Below are positions 11,478 to 22,945 of a stretch of 64,000 nt of DNA, one piece after another. This stretch comes from Gossypium raimondii (lineage: Eukaryota; Streptophyta; Magnoliopsida; Malvales; Malvaceae): positions 19,236,848-19,300,847 of the forward strand of contig NC_068565.1 in the NCBI RefSeq assembly GCF_025698545.1. The letters are read 5' to 3'. Position numbers and translations under genes: made by a program. Numbering within the stretch: position 1 is the first letter of the stretch; each line of letters opens with the position of its first letter. The notes under the pieces were generated by a model. It had not been told where the DNA came from. It did not search any database and worked only from the letters and a program-made list of their open reading frames with translations.

Positions 11478-12455
11478 TCCACCATGGAAAGAGATTGCAT
11501 CAATTATGCCAAGAAGTGTCATAAATGCCAGATTTACGCAAACAAAATACATGCACCTCCTTCACCTCTTCACGTTATGACTTCTCCATGGCCATTCTCC
11601 ATGTGGGGAATGGATGTTATTGGGCCAATATCACCAAAGGCTTCTAATGGGCATCGCTTCATCTTCGTGGGCATTGATTATTTCACCAAGTGGGTGGAAG
11701 CCGCTTCATATGCAAATGTCACGAAGTCGGCAGTTGGCAAATTCTTGAAAAAGGAAATCATCTATCGATATGGAATATCTGAGAGAATAATATTCGACAA
11801 TGCGTTGAATTTGAGCAATAGTATAATAGCAGAGGTTTGCGACCAATTTAAGATCATACATCATAACTCGGCACCGTATCGCCCAAAAATGAATGGTGCA
11901 GAGGAGGCGACTAATAAAAATATTAAGAAAATTGTGGGGAAGATGATTGAAACTTACAGGGAATGGCATGAGAAGTTATCACTTGCTCTCATTGCCTATC
12001 GAACATCTGTTAGGACTTCTACTGGGGCAACGCCTTATTCTTTAGTTTACGACATGGAGGCAATATTACCCATTGAAGTTGAGGTCCCTTCTCTACGAGT
12101 GTTATCTGAACTACAATTAGATGAAGTCGAATGGGTCCAATCTCGACATGATCAGTTGAACCTAATAGAAGAAAAGAGGTTAAGAGCTATTTGCCACGGT
12201 CAAATGTACCAGAAACGAATGATGCGAGCTTATAACAAAAAGGTTCGTCCCAGAGAATTTCATGAATGGGACTTAGTGTTAAAAAAGATCCTTCCTCTAC
12301 AAAATGATTTTAGGGGGAAATGGATGCCAAATTGGGAAGGTCCTTACGTTGTAAATAAAGCCTTTTCCGGAGGAGCTTTGATTTTGAGTGAGATGGATGG
12401 TAAAAATCTGCCAAATCTTGTGAACTCAGATTTGGTCAAGAAATACTTCGCCTAA
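11478..12455 (+). pseudogene. Integrase, intact core after a single TAG
   Basis: In frame with the preceding RNase H block and separated only by TAG at 11475. The His/Cys zinc finger straddles the stop (HEGICGTH then CHKC). The rve core keeps the triad: from ATG 11484, D44 (WGMD), D105 (FDN) and E141 (AEEATNK), with 35 residues between the last two. A C-terminal domain with the KWMPNWEGPYVV landmark ends KYFA before TAA at about 12453. It would insert the cDNA into the genome. The 324-codon core is the least damaged part of the element. Confidence 0.9.
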
Positions 12456-13216
12456 AAAAATGATGGAGAGGCCAAGGTGAAAACCCGCAAAGGGCGCCTT
12501 GAGACCAAAGGGGTTTTGAGTGGAAAACCTGAAAAGAGCAGCTCAAATATTGATCAAAATAAGGCATGAGGTGACCAAAGTCATTCAAATGTTGATCAAA
12601 ATGGGGCATGCGGTGAGCCTGATACACCTGAATCAGTAAGAAAGGGTACGCGACATCTTGGGGCATCAACAGAGTACTGTAGATCTCCTAAACACGTCAT
12701 TCTTTATAAAGATACGAGTCAACTCCTCTTTTAGCCTCAATATCTTTGATAATGTATTCATTTCGAGCTATGCTTTCAAATTAATACTATTTTATTCTTT
12801 GTTTTGTTATTTTTGCAAACGTGTTGCATTAGAATAATGATTAATGGACTAATAAAACTTTCACAAGGGAAGTTTTGCAGATTACTCTAAAAAGTTTCTA
12901 AATAATATAGGAACCTGAAACAGGACTATTGTTTAGAACTCACCAAGTTTAAAGGTTGAAATATCTAAAATGGAAAGGCCTAAATCAAGACAATCCATTC
13001 GAATTTTGTTTTCAAAACATTTGTTTAACAAGATGACAAAATGCTTTGTTGGTGATAAAGCTTTAATGAACAAACAAGCAATGATCACCGAATGATAAGA
13101 GGTTTTCTTGGAGAAGAAAGTTCTACAATCGTGTAGAAACATTTGGTACGACACCTTGAGAATGGTGTAAAAGCAAAGAGACTCACATTTTGTATCCTTG
13201 AATTGCGGTAGGAGAA
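12456..13216 (+). other. 3' untranslated region of the Ogre-type element, proximal part
   Basis: No credible gene. It begins with purine-rich sequence after the integrase stop and holds a short imperfect direct repeat at about 12541-12610 (tcaaat...ttgatcaaaat...ggcatg...ggtga, twice). AT-rich afterwards. Confidence 0.55.
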
Positions 13217-13984
13217 GATTGAGAAAGAGCCAGATCTTATACTCCTAAATTACAGTAGGAAAAATATAATTCAAATTTTATGTCCCAAGGGCTACAGTAG
13301 ATTGAACCTTGAGGATTACAGTGGATTGAACCTTGAAGATTACAGTAGGGGCAATCGGATTAAGTAAGATATGGGTGTTACCAGGAAAATAAAGATAACG
13401 TTTTGACGTGTTGGTAATGAGGCCTTAATGAACAACGGGCAATAACAACTCAAACATTAAGATATCATTTTCATGACATTTTTGCATTCATGCATGCACA
13501 TTTGGTTAGGAGATGTTGATTCATTTCTATCATAACATCCTAATCACTAGACATAAATAGGCCATGTAAAAATATTACAAGTCATGTTCCCCAGAGAACA
13601 GATTGAGAAAGAGCCAGATCTTATACTCCTAAATTACAGTAGGAAGAAGATAATTCAAATTTTATGTCCCAAGGGCTACAGTAGATTAAACCTTAAGGAT
13701 TACAGTGGATTGAACCTTGAAGATTACAGTGGGGGCAATCCGATTATGTAAGATATGTGTGTTACCAGGAAAATAAAGATAACGTTTTGACGTGTTGGTA
13801 ATGAGGCCTTAATGAACAACGGGCAATAACAACTCAAACATTAAGATATCATTTTCATGGCATTTTGCATTCATGCATGCACATTTGGTTAGGAGATGTT
13901 GATTCATTTCGATCATATCATCCTAATCACTAGACATAAATAGGCCATGTAAAAATATTACAGGTCATGTTCCCCAGAGAACAG
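13217..13984 (+). repeat. Two-copy 384-bp tandem duplication
   Basis: Copy 1 is 13217-13600 and copy 2 is 13601-13984, both starting gattgagaaagagccagatc and ending ccccagagaaca. They differ by a few substitutions and small indels. Each holds internal gattacagtggattgaacctt sub-repeats. It lies between integrase and the 3' LTR, the usual place for Ogre tandem repeats. Confidence 0.85.
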
Positions 13985-14003
13985 ATTGAAAAAGTTAATC
14001 CTA

Positions 14004-14310
14004 TCTCCCTGAAGTTGCAGTGGAGTGGATTTAAAACCACAAATCTTATCTCTCTGAAGTTGCAGTAGAGCAGATCGCATCAAGTCTTATCTCCCTGAAG
14101 TTGCAGTGGAGCAGATAGAAAAAATCAATCCTATGTCCCTGAAGTTGCAGTGGAGTAGATTTAAAACCACAGATCTTATCTCTCTGAAGTTGCAGTAGAG
14201 CAAATCGCATCAAGTCTTATCTCCCTGAAGTTGCAGTGGAGTGGATTAAACTGATAAAACTTATCCCTCAGAAGTTGCAGTAGAGCAGGTCGCATCAGAA
14301 TTTTCTCTAA
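14004..14310 (+). repeat. Short tandem repeat array with a 130-bp higher-order unit
   Basis: The core GAAGTTGCAG starts at 14011, 14056, 14097, 14141, 14186, 14227 and 14271. Spacings are 45, 41, 44, 45, 41, 44: three different monomers repeat as a 130-bp trimer. Monomers resemble cttatctccctgaagttgca followed by gtggagcagat and a variable tail. Two more degenerate units follow at about 14340-14450. Confidence 0.85.
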
Positions 14311-14583
14311 AGATGTAGCAGAATAAGTTGAAGTTACAAGTCTTATCTCCTTGAGTTGCAGTGGGGCAGACCAAATATAGCAAAATTTGTTCTTTGAGAA
14401 ACTACAAGTTACAAATCCTATTTCCCCAACGTTGTGGCGGAATGGATCGAAACGATTCCTATAACTCTAAAGATGCAGCAGGATGGAAAGAGATTACTTG
14501 AAAAGAAGAGCACCAAAACCCAGCACGACCGGGCAAAATTGGCCATTTTAAAGTCTTTGCTCTGTTCCCGTTACACGACAACG

Positions 14584-14599
14584 AGCAAAGAGGGGCAGC
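14584..14599 (+). other. Polypurine tract of the Ogre-type element
   Basis: Purine-rich gagcaaagaggggcag directly precedes the 3' LTR start (TGTAATACCC at 14600), the expected plus-strand primer position. Confidence 0.7.
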
Positions 14600-16369
14600 T
14601 GTAATACCCAATTTGCCTGGCCCAATAAGAGTAAATACAAAATTTATTAAACTCCTTTTACATTGGCCCAATAGCTCAAAAATAACTAAATAAATAAAAT
14701 AACAGTCCAAAAACAACCCAATTACAATGTCCCAAACTACCAGCCCAATTCGGCCCACTAGCCTAAACACCCAGTGACCCAAATCAGCCCAAAACACAAA
14801 ACGACACATGGAAACCCTAAAGGATCCAGGCACCGCAGCCAAGCTCTCTGCATGTGACGAGCCTCCGTACACGTGCGCCTTTGCCTCCGTACATGCCACG
14901 TCCCCAGCCCCGTACGCCGAACCTGCAAATCGTATTCTTTTTATTTATTTTTCTTTCGACCTATAAAACAAAAAGGCAAGGCCTTTTTAATGAGGATAGA
15001 GACAAAAAATCAGACACGCATATTGTATGCAAAAAATATTAAGAGAAATCGAAAAGAAAAGAGTTCGAAAGGTGATCTCTCTCTTTTTTTGGTGATATTT
15101 CCTGTTTCTTTTTCCATTTTCGTTTCCATTTTTTATTATTGTAAGAAGAAAGTAGAAAAGAGGAGAAGAGAGACTCACCTTAGAGGTGAGAACGCCGGAT
15201 CCTGGTTCACTCTGCCGTAATCGGAGCTTGGACCGGGTGAAAAGAGGGTTGAGGCGGCGTAACTTATGAGTGAAAGGAGATTAGATTTTTTTTAGGTTTT
15301 TTTTTCTTCTCTATTTAGAATAATGTTAGTTTTAATGTTGGCTTAAAGGGAAATCATGAAACGTCACCGTTTGGGCCTGATTCAATGGCTCTGAAACGGT
15401 GCCGTTTTAGGCCGCGACCCGATGACCTGACCTAGACGCGGTTAGATCCGCGTGTTCTGGCGTAGGGAGGGATATTTGCGCGATCCTTTTTCTGTGTTTT
15501 TTAGAATCGGTGGTCTTCTTTCTTTCCGATTCAGCCCCGTATTCTGCTTTTGTTCCATTTCAGTCCAGCTTGCAACACTGCATTTTGGAGAATCGAAATA
15601 TTTCCCAATCAAGCCCCCATGTAATACGCGTGTTGCAGCCTAGTCCCCCACTCTTCTTTAATCTCAGTCGTTCCCTGTTAATTCGATTTTGTTTGTGATT
15701 TAATCCTTCTTGTTATTTAGTTTTTTTTAGTAGGAAACTTATTGTTATTTTTATTATCATACTTATTCTGGTTATCGTATTATTATTTTTATATATTTGT
15801 TTTTTTATATATAATTAACTTTATATTTTTATAGAAAGTTAATTTCAAATAATAATGCTTTATATTTATATATATATAATATGTTTTTTTCTTACTATAC
15901 GTATGTATATATAATAATACATTATTAATTTCAAATGATATTTTTATGTACTTATTCCTTTTAAATTTGTTGTTTTATTTTAATTTCTATATATATTATT
16001 ATTATGTATATGCTATTATTTATACTAGATTTTATTTATATAAATCAAAATGTAGGTATTAATTTTAAGTTATTCACTTTTATTTCATTTAGTTTTTATT
16101 TTTTAGATAAATCTTTCATTAAAAATGCATTTAAACCTTTTATTTGTTTTCTTAGTTCTATTAACAATCAATTCGGTACCAATTTTGGGCGTCACGAGGG
16201 CGCTAACCCTTCCTCATGCGTAACCGACTCCCGAACCTGTTTCTCAGGATTTGTAGACCTAAAATTATTTTCAAGGTGATCTGATCACACCTCAATAAAA
16301 GATCAGTGGTGACTCCCATTTTTCATTTTCAAAGTCGATCCCCTTTTTCTAATAAAAATGGTTTCGACA
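14600..16369 (+). repeat. 3' LTR of the Ogre-type element, internally deleted
   Basis: Runs TGTAATACCC to GGTTTCGACA, 1770 bp. It aligns with the 5' LTR except that about 766 bp (5' LTR about 1837-2602) are missing; the join is at about 16161, ctatta to acaatcaattcgg. A second, roughly 35-bp difference near 14930 has an AAAT microhomology. The right target duplication CAAAG is at 16370-16374. Confidence 0.92.
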
Positions 16370-16374
16370 CAAAG

Positions 16375-16778
16375 AATTTTGTGACATGCTAAATCCTCTA
16401 ATAATAATACCATTCAAAAAAAGAAGAAGCATAAATATGATTAATATATTCTAAGTGGGCTTAAAGCAAGTAATTTATGTTTAGGTAATAAATGAACTAA
16501 GTAAATTAGAAGATGGTTGCTATAGGCCAAAAGAGAGAATACATGAGTACTTAGGAGATTCTGTGTTTAGGGAGAAATTTTTTCACTGCCTTTGTTGAGC
16601 AACCCTTTGACACTCGAACAAGTTTTAGGAAAAAAGGAGATTGTTGAAAACTGATGTACTTATTGTTCTTTGAATAGCCTGGCAGTATGAGTTGGTTTGT
16701 TGTGCTGGAAAAATCTTGGCATTTATGCATGCATGCATATTTTGCTTGAGGACAAGCAATAACTCAGGTTTGTGGGTG
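16375..16778 (+). mobile_element. F1-A element, 3' internal segment right of the Ogre insertion
   Basis: Non-coding continuation of the segment at 1-234. It corresponds to about 37310-37709 of F1-B (landmarks aatcctcta, gcttgaggacaag, aactcaggttt) and ends in the purine-rich ggtttgtgggtg before the LTR. Confidence 0.75.
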
Positions 16779-18339
16779 TGATAACTCTTGAAAAGAGTTA
16801 TATTTCATGCCTTTGGACCTAGTTAATTGTCTGTACTTAAGTACATCTAGTTGCATGTTGAGTCATTTCATTAGTATTCTTAGCATTGCATTAGAACTTG
16901 AGCTGCGTTTAAATATTAGGTACTTTTAGTTTTTTGTGGTAGGGCTAGGTTTGGTGGTTTGGCAGGTGCAGGTTAAGGAATAAGAAATAAAAGAGTGAAG
17001 GTTTTCCGGGGTAAAAGGTTGGACATTTTGTCAGTATGAATGTCGTAGCAATTCCAAGAAGACCGAGTCAACACTCAACGCATACCAGTTTCAGCTCAAC
17101 TATACTTATACCAAAAAAATCTGTCTAAAATAATAAGAGAAGATAATCCTGGGCTATTGGTTTTTACCCTAGAAAAAAGAATTTAAAAAGAGGAGAAGAT
17201 AATATTGGGTTGTTGAAAAAAGAATTTAAAAAATTAGAAGATAAACTAGGGTTGTTGGATTTACCCTAGGGAAAAAGCTTATAAAAAGCCAAAGAAGGAA
17301 ACCTTAAAGGACGTACAAAGAAAGGATGAGATATTTAGGGAAAAATATAGGGTAGCGGTTAAGTAGAGATAGAAATAGGAAGATGAAAGCAATCCCTCTC
17401 AGCCATTGCAGGACACTGTGCAACTGGAATATGGAATGGAAAGAGAACATTGTCTTTCTGATGCTCTTCCATTATGTCTAATCATTCCTTCGTGAATTAC
17501 AGTGATGAAAACGATGTTTGAGTTGAATTTTATTTGCCAATCTATGAGCTTGATCTCATAGGGTTGGGATTACTTTCATGAAACTTTGACTGTTTGTAAT
17601 GGATGTAGTATAAATCTGAACTATGTTACTGTTTCATTCAATTGTTTTTTCTTTAAAATGTATGTTAGCAATCCCTAGACATAGATGACTACGCAGCATA
17701 CCCTTAAATTAATCTAAATTATGAAAAGGTTAGATTAGTTAGACCGTGGTTGAATGATATTAGCAAGTACTCGACAGATACTTGTAGTAGACTCTAGACA
17801 TAGATCAGCGTTCATACAGAAGGAAACAGTGCAGGGTACCATATTAAAGGCCTATATGCAAAGGCAAAGTAACTTGAGGTTTCTGCTCTCGAAAGAAGCA
17901 GGCCACTTTAGAAATCTTCTGAGCAGTAGGTTAAGAATTATTTTTTTAAGGCATTGCTAACAGGAAAAGTACATTCCTAGTAATCCCGACCTTCCCACTC
18001 AACATCGCATGTGAATCTTTGCTATAGCATACTTAGTTGTTTGCTTGTTCATATACTTATTAATAGTAACGTCATCATTCTTGTAATTGTCACTACATTT
18101 TTACTCTTGCTTTACCTTAGCATTTTCCAATATTAGTCAGTATAAATTTTGCACTTATCCTTATTATTTTAATTTATCACTGCATACCTAAATTGGTTTT
18201 GCCATAACATTAATCATTATCATAACTTGACCATTTCTATACTGAATTCGATCCCTGTGGAGACGATCTCACTTATCACATTATTATTTGATCTGACGTG
18301 TATACTTGCACAATTCGCATATCATATTCACACGCGATA
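16779..18339 (+). repeat. 3' LTR of F1-A
   Basis: Begins TGATAACTCTTGAAAAGAGT and ends about cacgcgata, 1561 bp, matching F1-B LTRs at 24153 and 37710. It contains the family's tccctagacatagatgac motif near 17670. The final CA looks changed to TA, as in the 24153 copy. To its right the sequence changes to minus-strand M1. Confidence 0.85.
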
Positions 18340-18435
18340 GAAATTTCCTATTTATTATGTGAAAGCAAAATACTGACTAAGAAATAAAAAAAAGATTCCT
18401 AAAAATAAATACTAAGGACAAGAAATTTCCCCCTT

Positions 18436-19355
18436 TTATTTATCTGACTTATCCCCCTTGTCTTCCTCCTTTGTATCCTCGTTCTCACTTGCATAATCGT
18501 TCCCTTCCTTCCATGGTTCAAAGATATTATCTGAGAACTTAGGAACAAAACTGTTAGACATATTCTTAAAAGTATTGTTGATTGAATCATCTCTAATCTC
18601 CACATATTTCCAATAAGTCTGTTTTTGGTGATGCATAAATTTCCACATATCCATTATAATTGAAAATTCCAATTTCTTCATAGTATTTGAAGAAGTGGGC
18701 ATAGGAATAGACAATTCAGGATCAACACTTGGTTCAACTAGCTCATTAGCATTTGGCTCCACACTTGGTTCAAAGTTGTTTAGTTCCTTTATCGGTTCAT
18801 GATTGTAAGATTCTTCTTCAGATTCTGCTTCTTCTGTCTCATCAACTGAGTCAGCTTCTGGTTCAAATTTATTTGATGACTTATCATTTTCTGCTTCGGT
18901 TGGTTCACTTAGTTGGATCCTGGATTTGTAACAACGTTAAGCATTTGTTCAAGAAAATCTCAATTTATATTTCTCATTATGGCAAAGTACTCATCTTCTT
19001 CATCATCAAGCAGATTAAACAAATCAATAATGGACATAGATGTAAGGGGTACCTTCTTTTTGTGAACAAGAACTTCAGTAGAATCTGACACAGTTAAATT
19101 GGCATAGAACTCTCGAACTAATTCCTCAAGCGGTGATCGTGCAACACATAAATAGTTTCGATTGAGAGCATCAATTGTCTTTCGAATTGACAAGGGTACA
19201 ACCATCTTGTCATCACTCTCCAAGTTGAAACTTTTTTCCAGCATCATGGGTTGATTTTTGAAAATGGAATCAAACCTTTCTTTTTCTTCCTCATCTTTAA
19301 TCACAATTGGATTTTTAGCAAAGCTCTTGGAAGATCTAGTTCTTTTGCAAGACAT
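18436..19355 (-). pseudogene. Env-position ORF of M1 (plant transposon protein-like)
   Basis: Starts at ATG 19355 (MSCKRTRSSKSFAKNP) with an acidic, Lys-rich protein; the segment LVREFYANL matches a domain seen in Athila-associated ORFs annotated as putative plant transposon protein (PF20167-type, from memory). The frame breaks near 18960; a second block 18762-18436 (WKFMHHQKQTYWKYVEIRDD) ends in a Glu/Asp/Lys tail. About half the usual domain is missing. It lies 3' of integrase, where Athila elements carry an env-like gene, but no signal peptide or membrane segment is evident. Function unknown. Confidence 0.65.
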
Positions 19356-20180
19356 GGTGATATTTCCCGAAAAATAGACAAAATTTCGACAAAAGGAAGG
19401 GAAAATAAATCAGAAATGGATGGTAGCAAGGAGGTTGCGGCGGCGATAAGCTTATATCGACGATAGGGTTGTTTCAATAATAGGGTTGCTTTGGCGATAG
19501 GGTTGCTCCGACAATAGGTTCGCTCTGGCGATAGGGCTGCTTCAACGAGAAGATTGTTGCGGTGATAGGAGGGTTTTGCAACAAAAGGGAGATTTTGGGG
19601 AGATTCTTCGAGATTTGAGGCAGACGGTAAGAAAAAAGAAATAGGTGGCCAGGGTTTGAAGCTAATTGCTTTGAATGGTGTGAGGAATATAATAGTAGAG
19701 AGGGGTTTATATAGTAGTAAATTAGGGTGAACTTGTAAAAATTTAGCTACAAGAGATGCTTGGGCAGCAAGGTAAGGAGGGAAGGAAAGTGGCAGCAAAA
19801 TTAGGGTATTTTAGGGACCCTATAGACTGCAATTAGTGGGTAAATTTCTCCTATTCGTTTTTTGGGCATCAAGCCCAACTGCACTTAAAAATTAACTGCT
19901 CTAGATAAAATAAACTGATTAGTACTTGGGCCAATTTTACCCCTTTATTAAACATAAAAAAATAAAATTAAAATGAAAAACAAAAATAAAAATAAAAATT
20001 TTCTAGGTTAATTAGAAAATTTCTTCTCAAAAGATTACATCAAATTAATTCCTAGGAAAGGTTGGAGGGGTCAGAAATGGTCCCGCTTAAGTTCCAATCT
20101 CCTTAGGCAGAATTAATTAAATGTACTAATTTAAGAAAATTAATTTCTAACTATTTATTAAAAAGTAAGAACATGAACAA
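19356..20180 (-). other. M1 spacer between integrase tail and env-position ORF
   Basis: No supported gene. It includes a low-complexity stretch at about 19430-19560 with a repeated gcgatagggttg(c) motif (gacgatagggttg, aatagggttgc, gcgatagggttgc), probably the untranslated leader of the downstream ORF. Open frames here look like chance frames over this repeat. Confidence 0.5.
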
Positions 20181-20780
20181 TTAATGGTCTATTAAATTGA
20201 ACGATGTTTCAATTCGCTCAACTTCACCGACCCAATAGTGTTTGAGATGTTTATCATTAACTTTAAATATACCTCCACTGTTGTCATAGAATTCCACAAC
20301 TCCATATGGATAAAATTTGTGGATGTTATAAGGTCCTTTCCATTGGGATTTTAGCTTTCCAGGAAATAACCTTAGCCTTGAATTAAACAATAATACTTTT
20401 TGACCTTCTTTGAACCAAAAGAATCCTGCTTGTAAAATCTTCGTTGTAGTGCGAGAACCACCAAAGTGTCCCCCACTTGGAGATAAATCCCAGTGGTACA
20501 AGATTTCATCAGTTTCACTTCTGGCTATGCACTTCCTGATTATGTTATCTCCACATTGTTTAAACAAAAACGGATCCTCCCAAAAATAATATTGACTATC
20601 ATGAAGGAATTTCTTCTTTTGTTGGTATGTCATTTCTCGAGGTATTATTCCATATGCTAAATAATTCGCATAATCGACAAACCAAGGTATTTCAAGAATT
20701 CGGCTTATCTCAAAGATATGCTCATCTGGAAAATTTTCATTAATTGGAACAAGTGAATGAGTTACCTTATTTTGTTCCAA
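20181..20780 (-). pseudogene. M1 integrase with catalytic core deleted
   Basis: A 199-residue frame. Its N-terminal half is the Athila pre-integrase and zinc-finger region (GGHFGGSRTTTKILQAGFFW). It then jumps to the integrase C-terminal tail (KLKSQWKGPYNIHKFYPYG and FKVNDKHLKHYW), with the whole DDE core missing. The deletion keeps the frame open, so the frame may look intact but cannot encode an active integrase. Confidence 0.85.
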
Positions 20781-20825
20781 CCTTGATAGATGATCAGCTA
20801 CTTGATTTTCAACACCTCTTCTGTC

Positions 20826-22329
20826 TTAGATCTTAAGGTCAAATCCTTGGAGTAAAAGTATCCATCGAATTAGCTTGGGTTTAGCATCTTTCTTTATGAG
20901 TAAGTATTTAAGGGTCCCATGGTCAGTAAAAATAGTGACTTTCGTACTTATAAGATCAGAACGGAACTTGTCAAAAATAAAAACTATAGCAAAGAGTTCT
21001 TTTTCAGTTACCGTGTAATTGAGTTGGGCTTCTGTCAAAGTTCTGCTTCGATAGTAGATAGGGTGAAATACTTTGTTCCTTCTTTGACCCATAACAGCTC
21101 CAACAGCAAAATCACTTGCATCACACTTTAACTCAAAAGGAGAGTCCTAATCAGGTGTAACAATTATTAGGGTTGAGATTAACCAACTTTTTAATTCTTC
21201 AAAAGCTTCCAAGCATGCTTTGTCAAACCCAAAAATAGTATCTTTCTCTAACAGCATACACAAAGGCTTAGAAATTTTTGAAAAACCTTTTATAAACCTT
21301 CGATAAAACCAAACATGGCCAAAGAAACTCTGAACTCCTTTAACAGTGATTGGTGGTGGTAATTTTTCAATTACATCCACCTTCTCTTTATGAACTTCGA
21401 TCTCGTTTCTGGAAATTTTGTGTCCTAAGACAATTCTCTCATTAACCATAAAGTGGCATTTCTCTTAGTTAAGGATGAGATTTGTCTCATCGCATCTTTT
21501 CAGTACCTTAGCCAAATTACTCAAAAAAACATCGTAAGTATTACCAAAAACAGAAAAAATCATCCATGAAAACCTCAACAAAATTTTTAACAATATCAAT
21601 AAATATTACCATCATGCATCGCTGAAATGTTGCAGGTGCATTACATAAACTGAAAGACATTAACCTAAAAGCAAACATACCGTACGGGCAAGTAAAAGTA
21701 ATTTTGTGTTGATCTTCTGGGGCTACAACTATTTGGTTATATCCTGAATATTCATCAAAGAAACAGTAAAATTTGTTACCTGCCAGTCGATCTAACATCT
21801 AATCTATAAAAGGCAACAGGAAATGGCCCTTCTGAGTAGCTTTGTTCAACTTTTTGTAGTTTATAAAGATTCTCTAGCCCGTGACAATTCTCACCGGGAG
21901 TAACTCATTATGTTCATTCTCAACAATCATGATCCCACTTTTCTTCGTTACAGATTGTACCGGACTTACCCATGAACTATCTGAGATGGGGTAGATAATT
22001 CCCACATCTAACCATTTGATCACTTCCTTTCACACTACCTCTTTCATGATAGGGTTAAGTCTCCTTTGCCCATCAACTATTGCTCTTTCAGCCTTCTCTA
22101 TAATAATCTTATGCATACAAAAGGAAGGACTTATTCCTCGAGTATCAGCTATGGTCCAATCGATTGCCCTTTTAAATTTCTTTAAAACAACAATTAGTTG
22201 CTCCTCTTGGTGTTCTGTTAGTTCTACTAAAATAATCACAAGCAAAGTAGAATTGTTACCTAAATAAAAGTATTCCAAATGGGAAGGAAGTACCTTAAGT
22301 TCAAGTTTAGGCGTTTCCTCAATTAACAA
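20826..22329 (-). pseudogene. M1 reverse transcriptase and RNase H, multiply broken
   Basis: Read right to left: the RT N-terminal region at 22329-22030 (LNPIMKEVV), the FTCPYGMFAFRLMSFSLCNA segment and FMDD motif at 21798-21541, the connection region at 21449-21147, then RNase H at 21092-20826 ([14 protein letters not shown]). Several stops separate these blocks (for example just below 21798 and below 21449). Domain order is normal for Athila. Confidence 0.88.
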
Positions 22330-22945
22330 CTTAGGTTGTGTGTTTCACGTGCTTCCGAATCCAAATGTTCAAACCATGCTAGTTGAACATAGTCCCTCGG
22401 ATTGGCTTCCATCAAAGCTATACTGTTGTTACCTTTTTCATCTTCTAGTGGCTTAGACCCTAAAGTGTTCTCCAATGGGTCCTCTACAAAATTGTTCTTC
22501 CATTCTATAGAAAATAAAGTTTCTAACTCTTCCATCACTGAACACTCTTCCGTCAGATCAGGAAATTTCATCGCTTTAAGAACGTTAAATGTTACATGAT
22601 CGTCTTGAACTCTCATGGTGAGATTACCTTTTTGCACGTCTATTAATGTTCTTCCTGTGGCTAGGAAAGGTCGTCCTAGGATGACCAGCAGTTCCTTCTC
22701 TGCTTCAAATACTAAGACAATGAAATCAATAGGAAAAATAAATTTATCAACTCTTGCCAAAACATCCTTGATCAATCTGCTAGTTGCAATGTCATAGTCG
22801 TGGGTCTTACTTCACCTATTCCCAATAGCTTGAAAATAGATTTGGGCATTAAGTTGATGCTTGCTCCTAAGTTGCACAAGGCTTTACCACAGTAAGATTC
22901 TCCAATATTAAAAGGTATAATAAAGTTTCAAAGGTCCTTCAATTT
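22323..22945 (-). pseudogene. M1 protease region with active-site Asp changed
   Basis: The conserved Athila protease loop reads ALCNLGASINLMP at about 22885-22845, with Asn where M2 has Asp (CDLGASINLMP). The following VDKFIFPIDFIVL and LGRPFLATGRTLIDVQKG segments at 22775-22323 are well kept. Replacement of the catalytic Asp would inactivate the enzyme. Confidence 0.75.

Larger units (their letters stand above)
235..16369 (+). mobile_element. Tat/Ogre-type Ty3/Gypsy LTR retrotransposon, complete layout but decayed
   Basis: A 16135-bp element with TG...CA LTRs flanked by the 5-bp duplication CAAAG at 230-234 and 16370-16374. Order: 5' LTR, primer-binding site, leader, ORF1, gag, protease, a putative intron, reverse transcriptase, RNase H, a second RNase H, integrase, tandem repeats, polypurine tract, 3' LTR. 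An extra ORF before gag, an intron between protease and RT, a second RNase H and tandem repeats before the 3' LTR are the known hallmarks of the Ogre group of Tat elements. Coding parts carry many stops and at least four frameshifts, so it is not autonomous. The lineage call rests on layout and motif recognition; an RT tree would settle Ogre against other Tat clades. Confidence 0.9.

Noticed and set aside
9004..12455. Endogenous pararetrovirus (caulimovirid) as the source of RT and RNase H
   Set aside because: An integrase core, LTRs, target duplication and a second RNase H show a Gypsy element; no movement-protein-like region was seen.
14004..14310. Possible CRISPR array (regular short repeats)
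   Set aside because: Plant DNA, repeats are diverged and form a 45/41/44 higher-order unit with no unique spacers, inside a retroelement untranslated region.
19301..19798. 165-codon minus frame in the M1 spacer
   Set aside because: Overlaps the start of the env-position ORF in another frame and is built on a short repeated motif; no domain.
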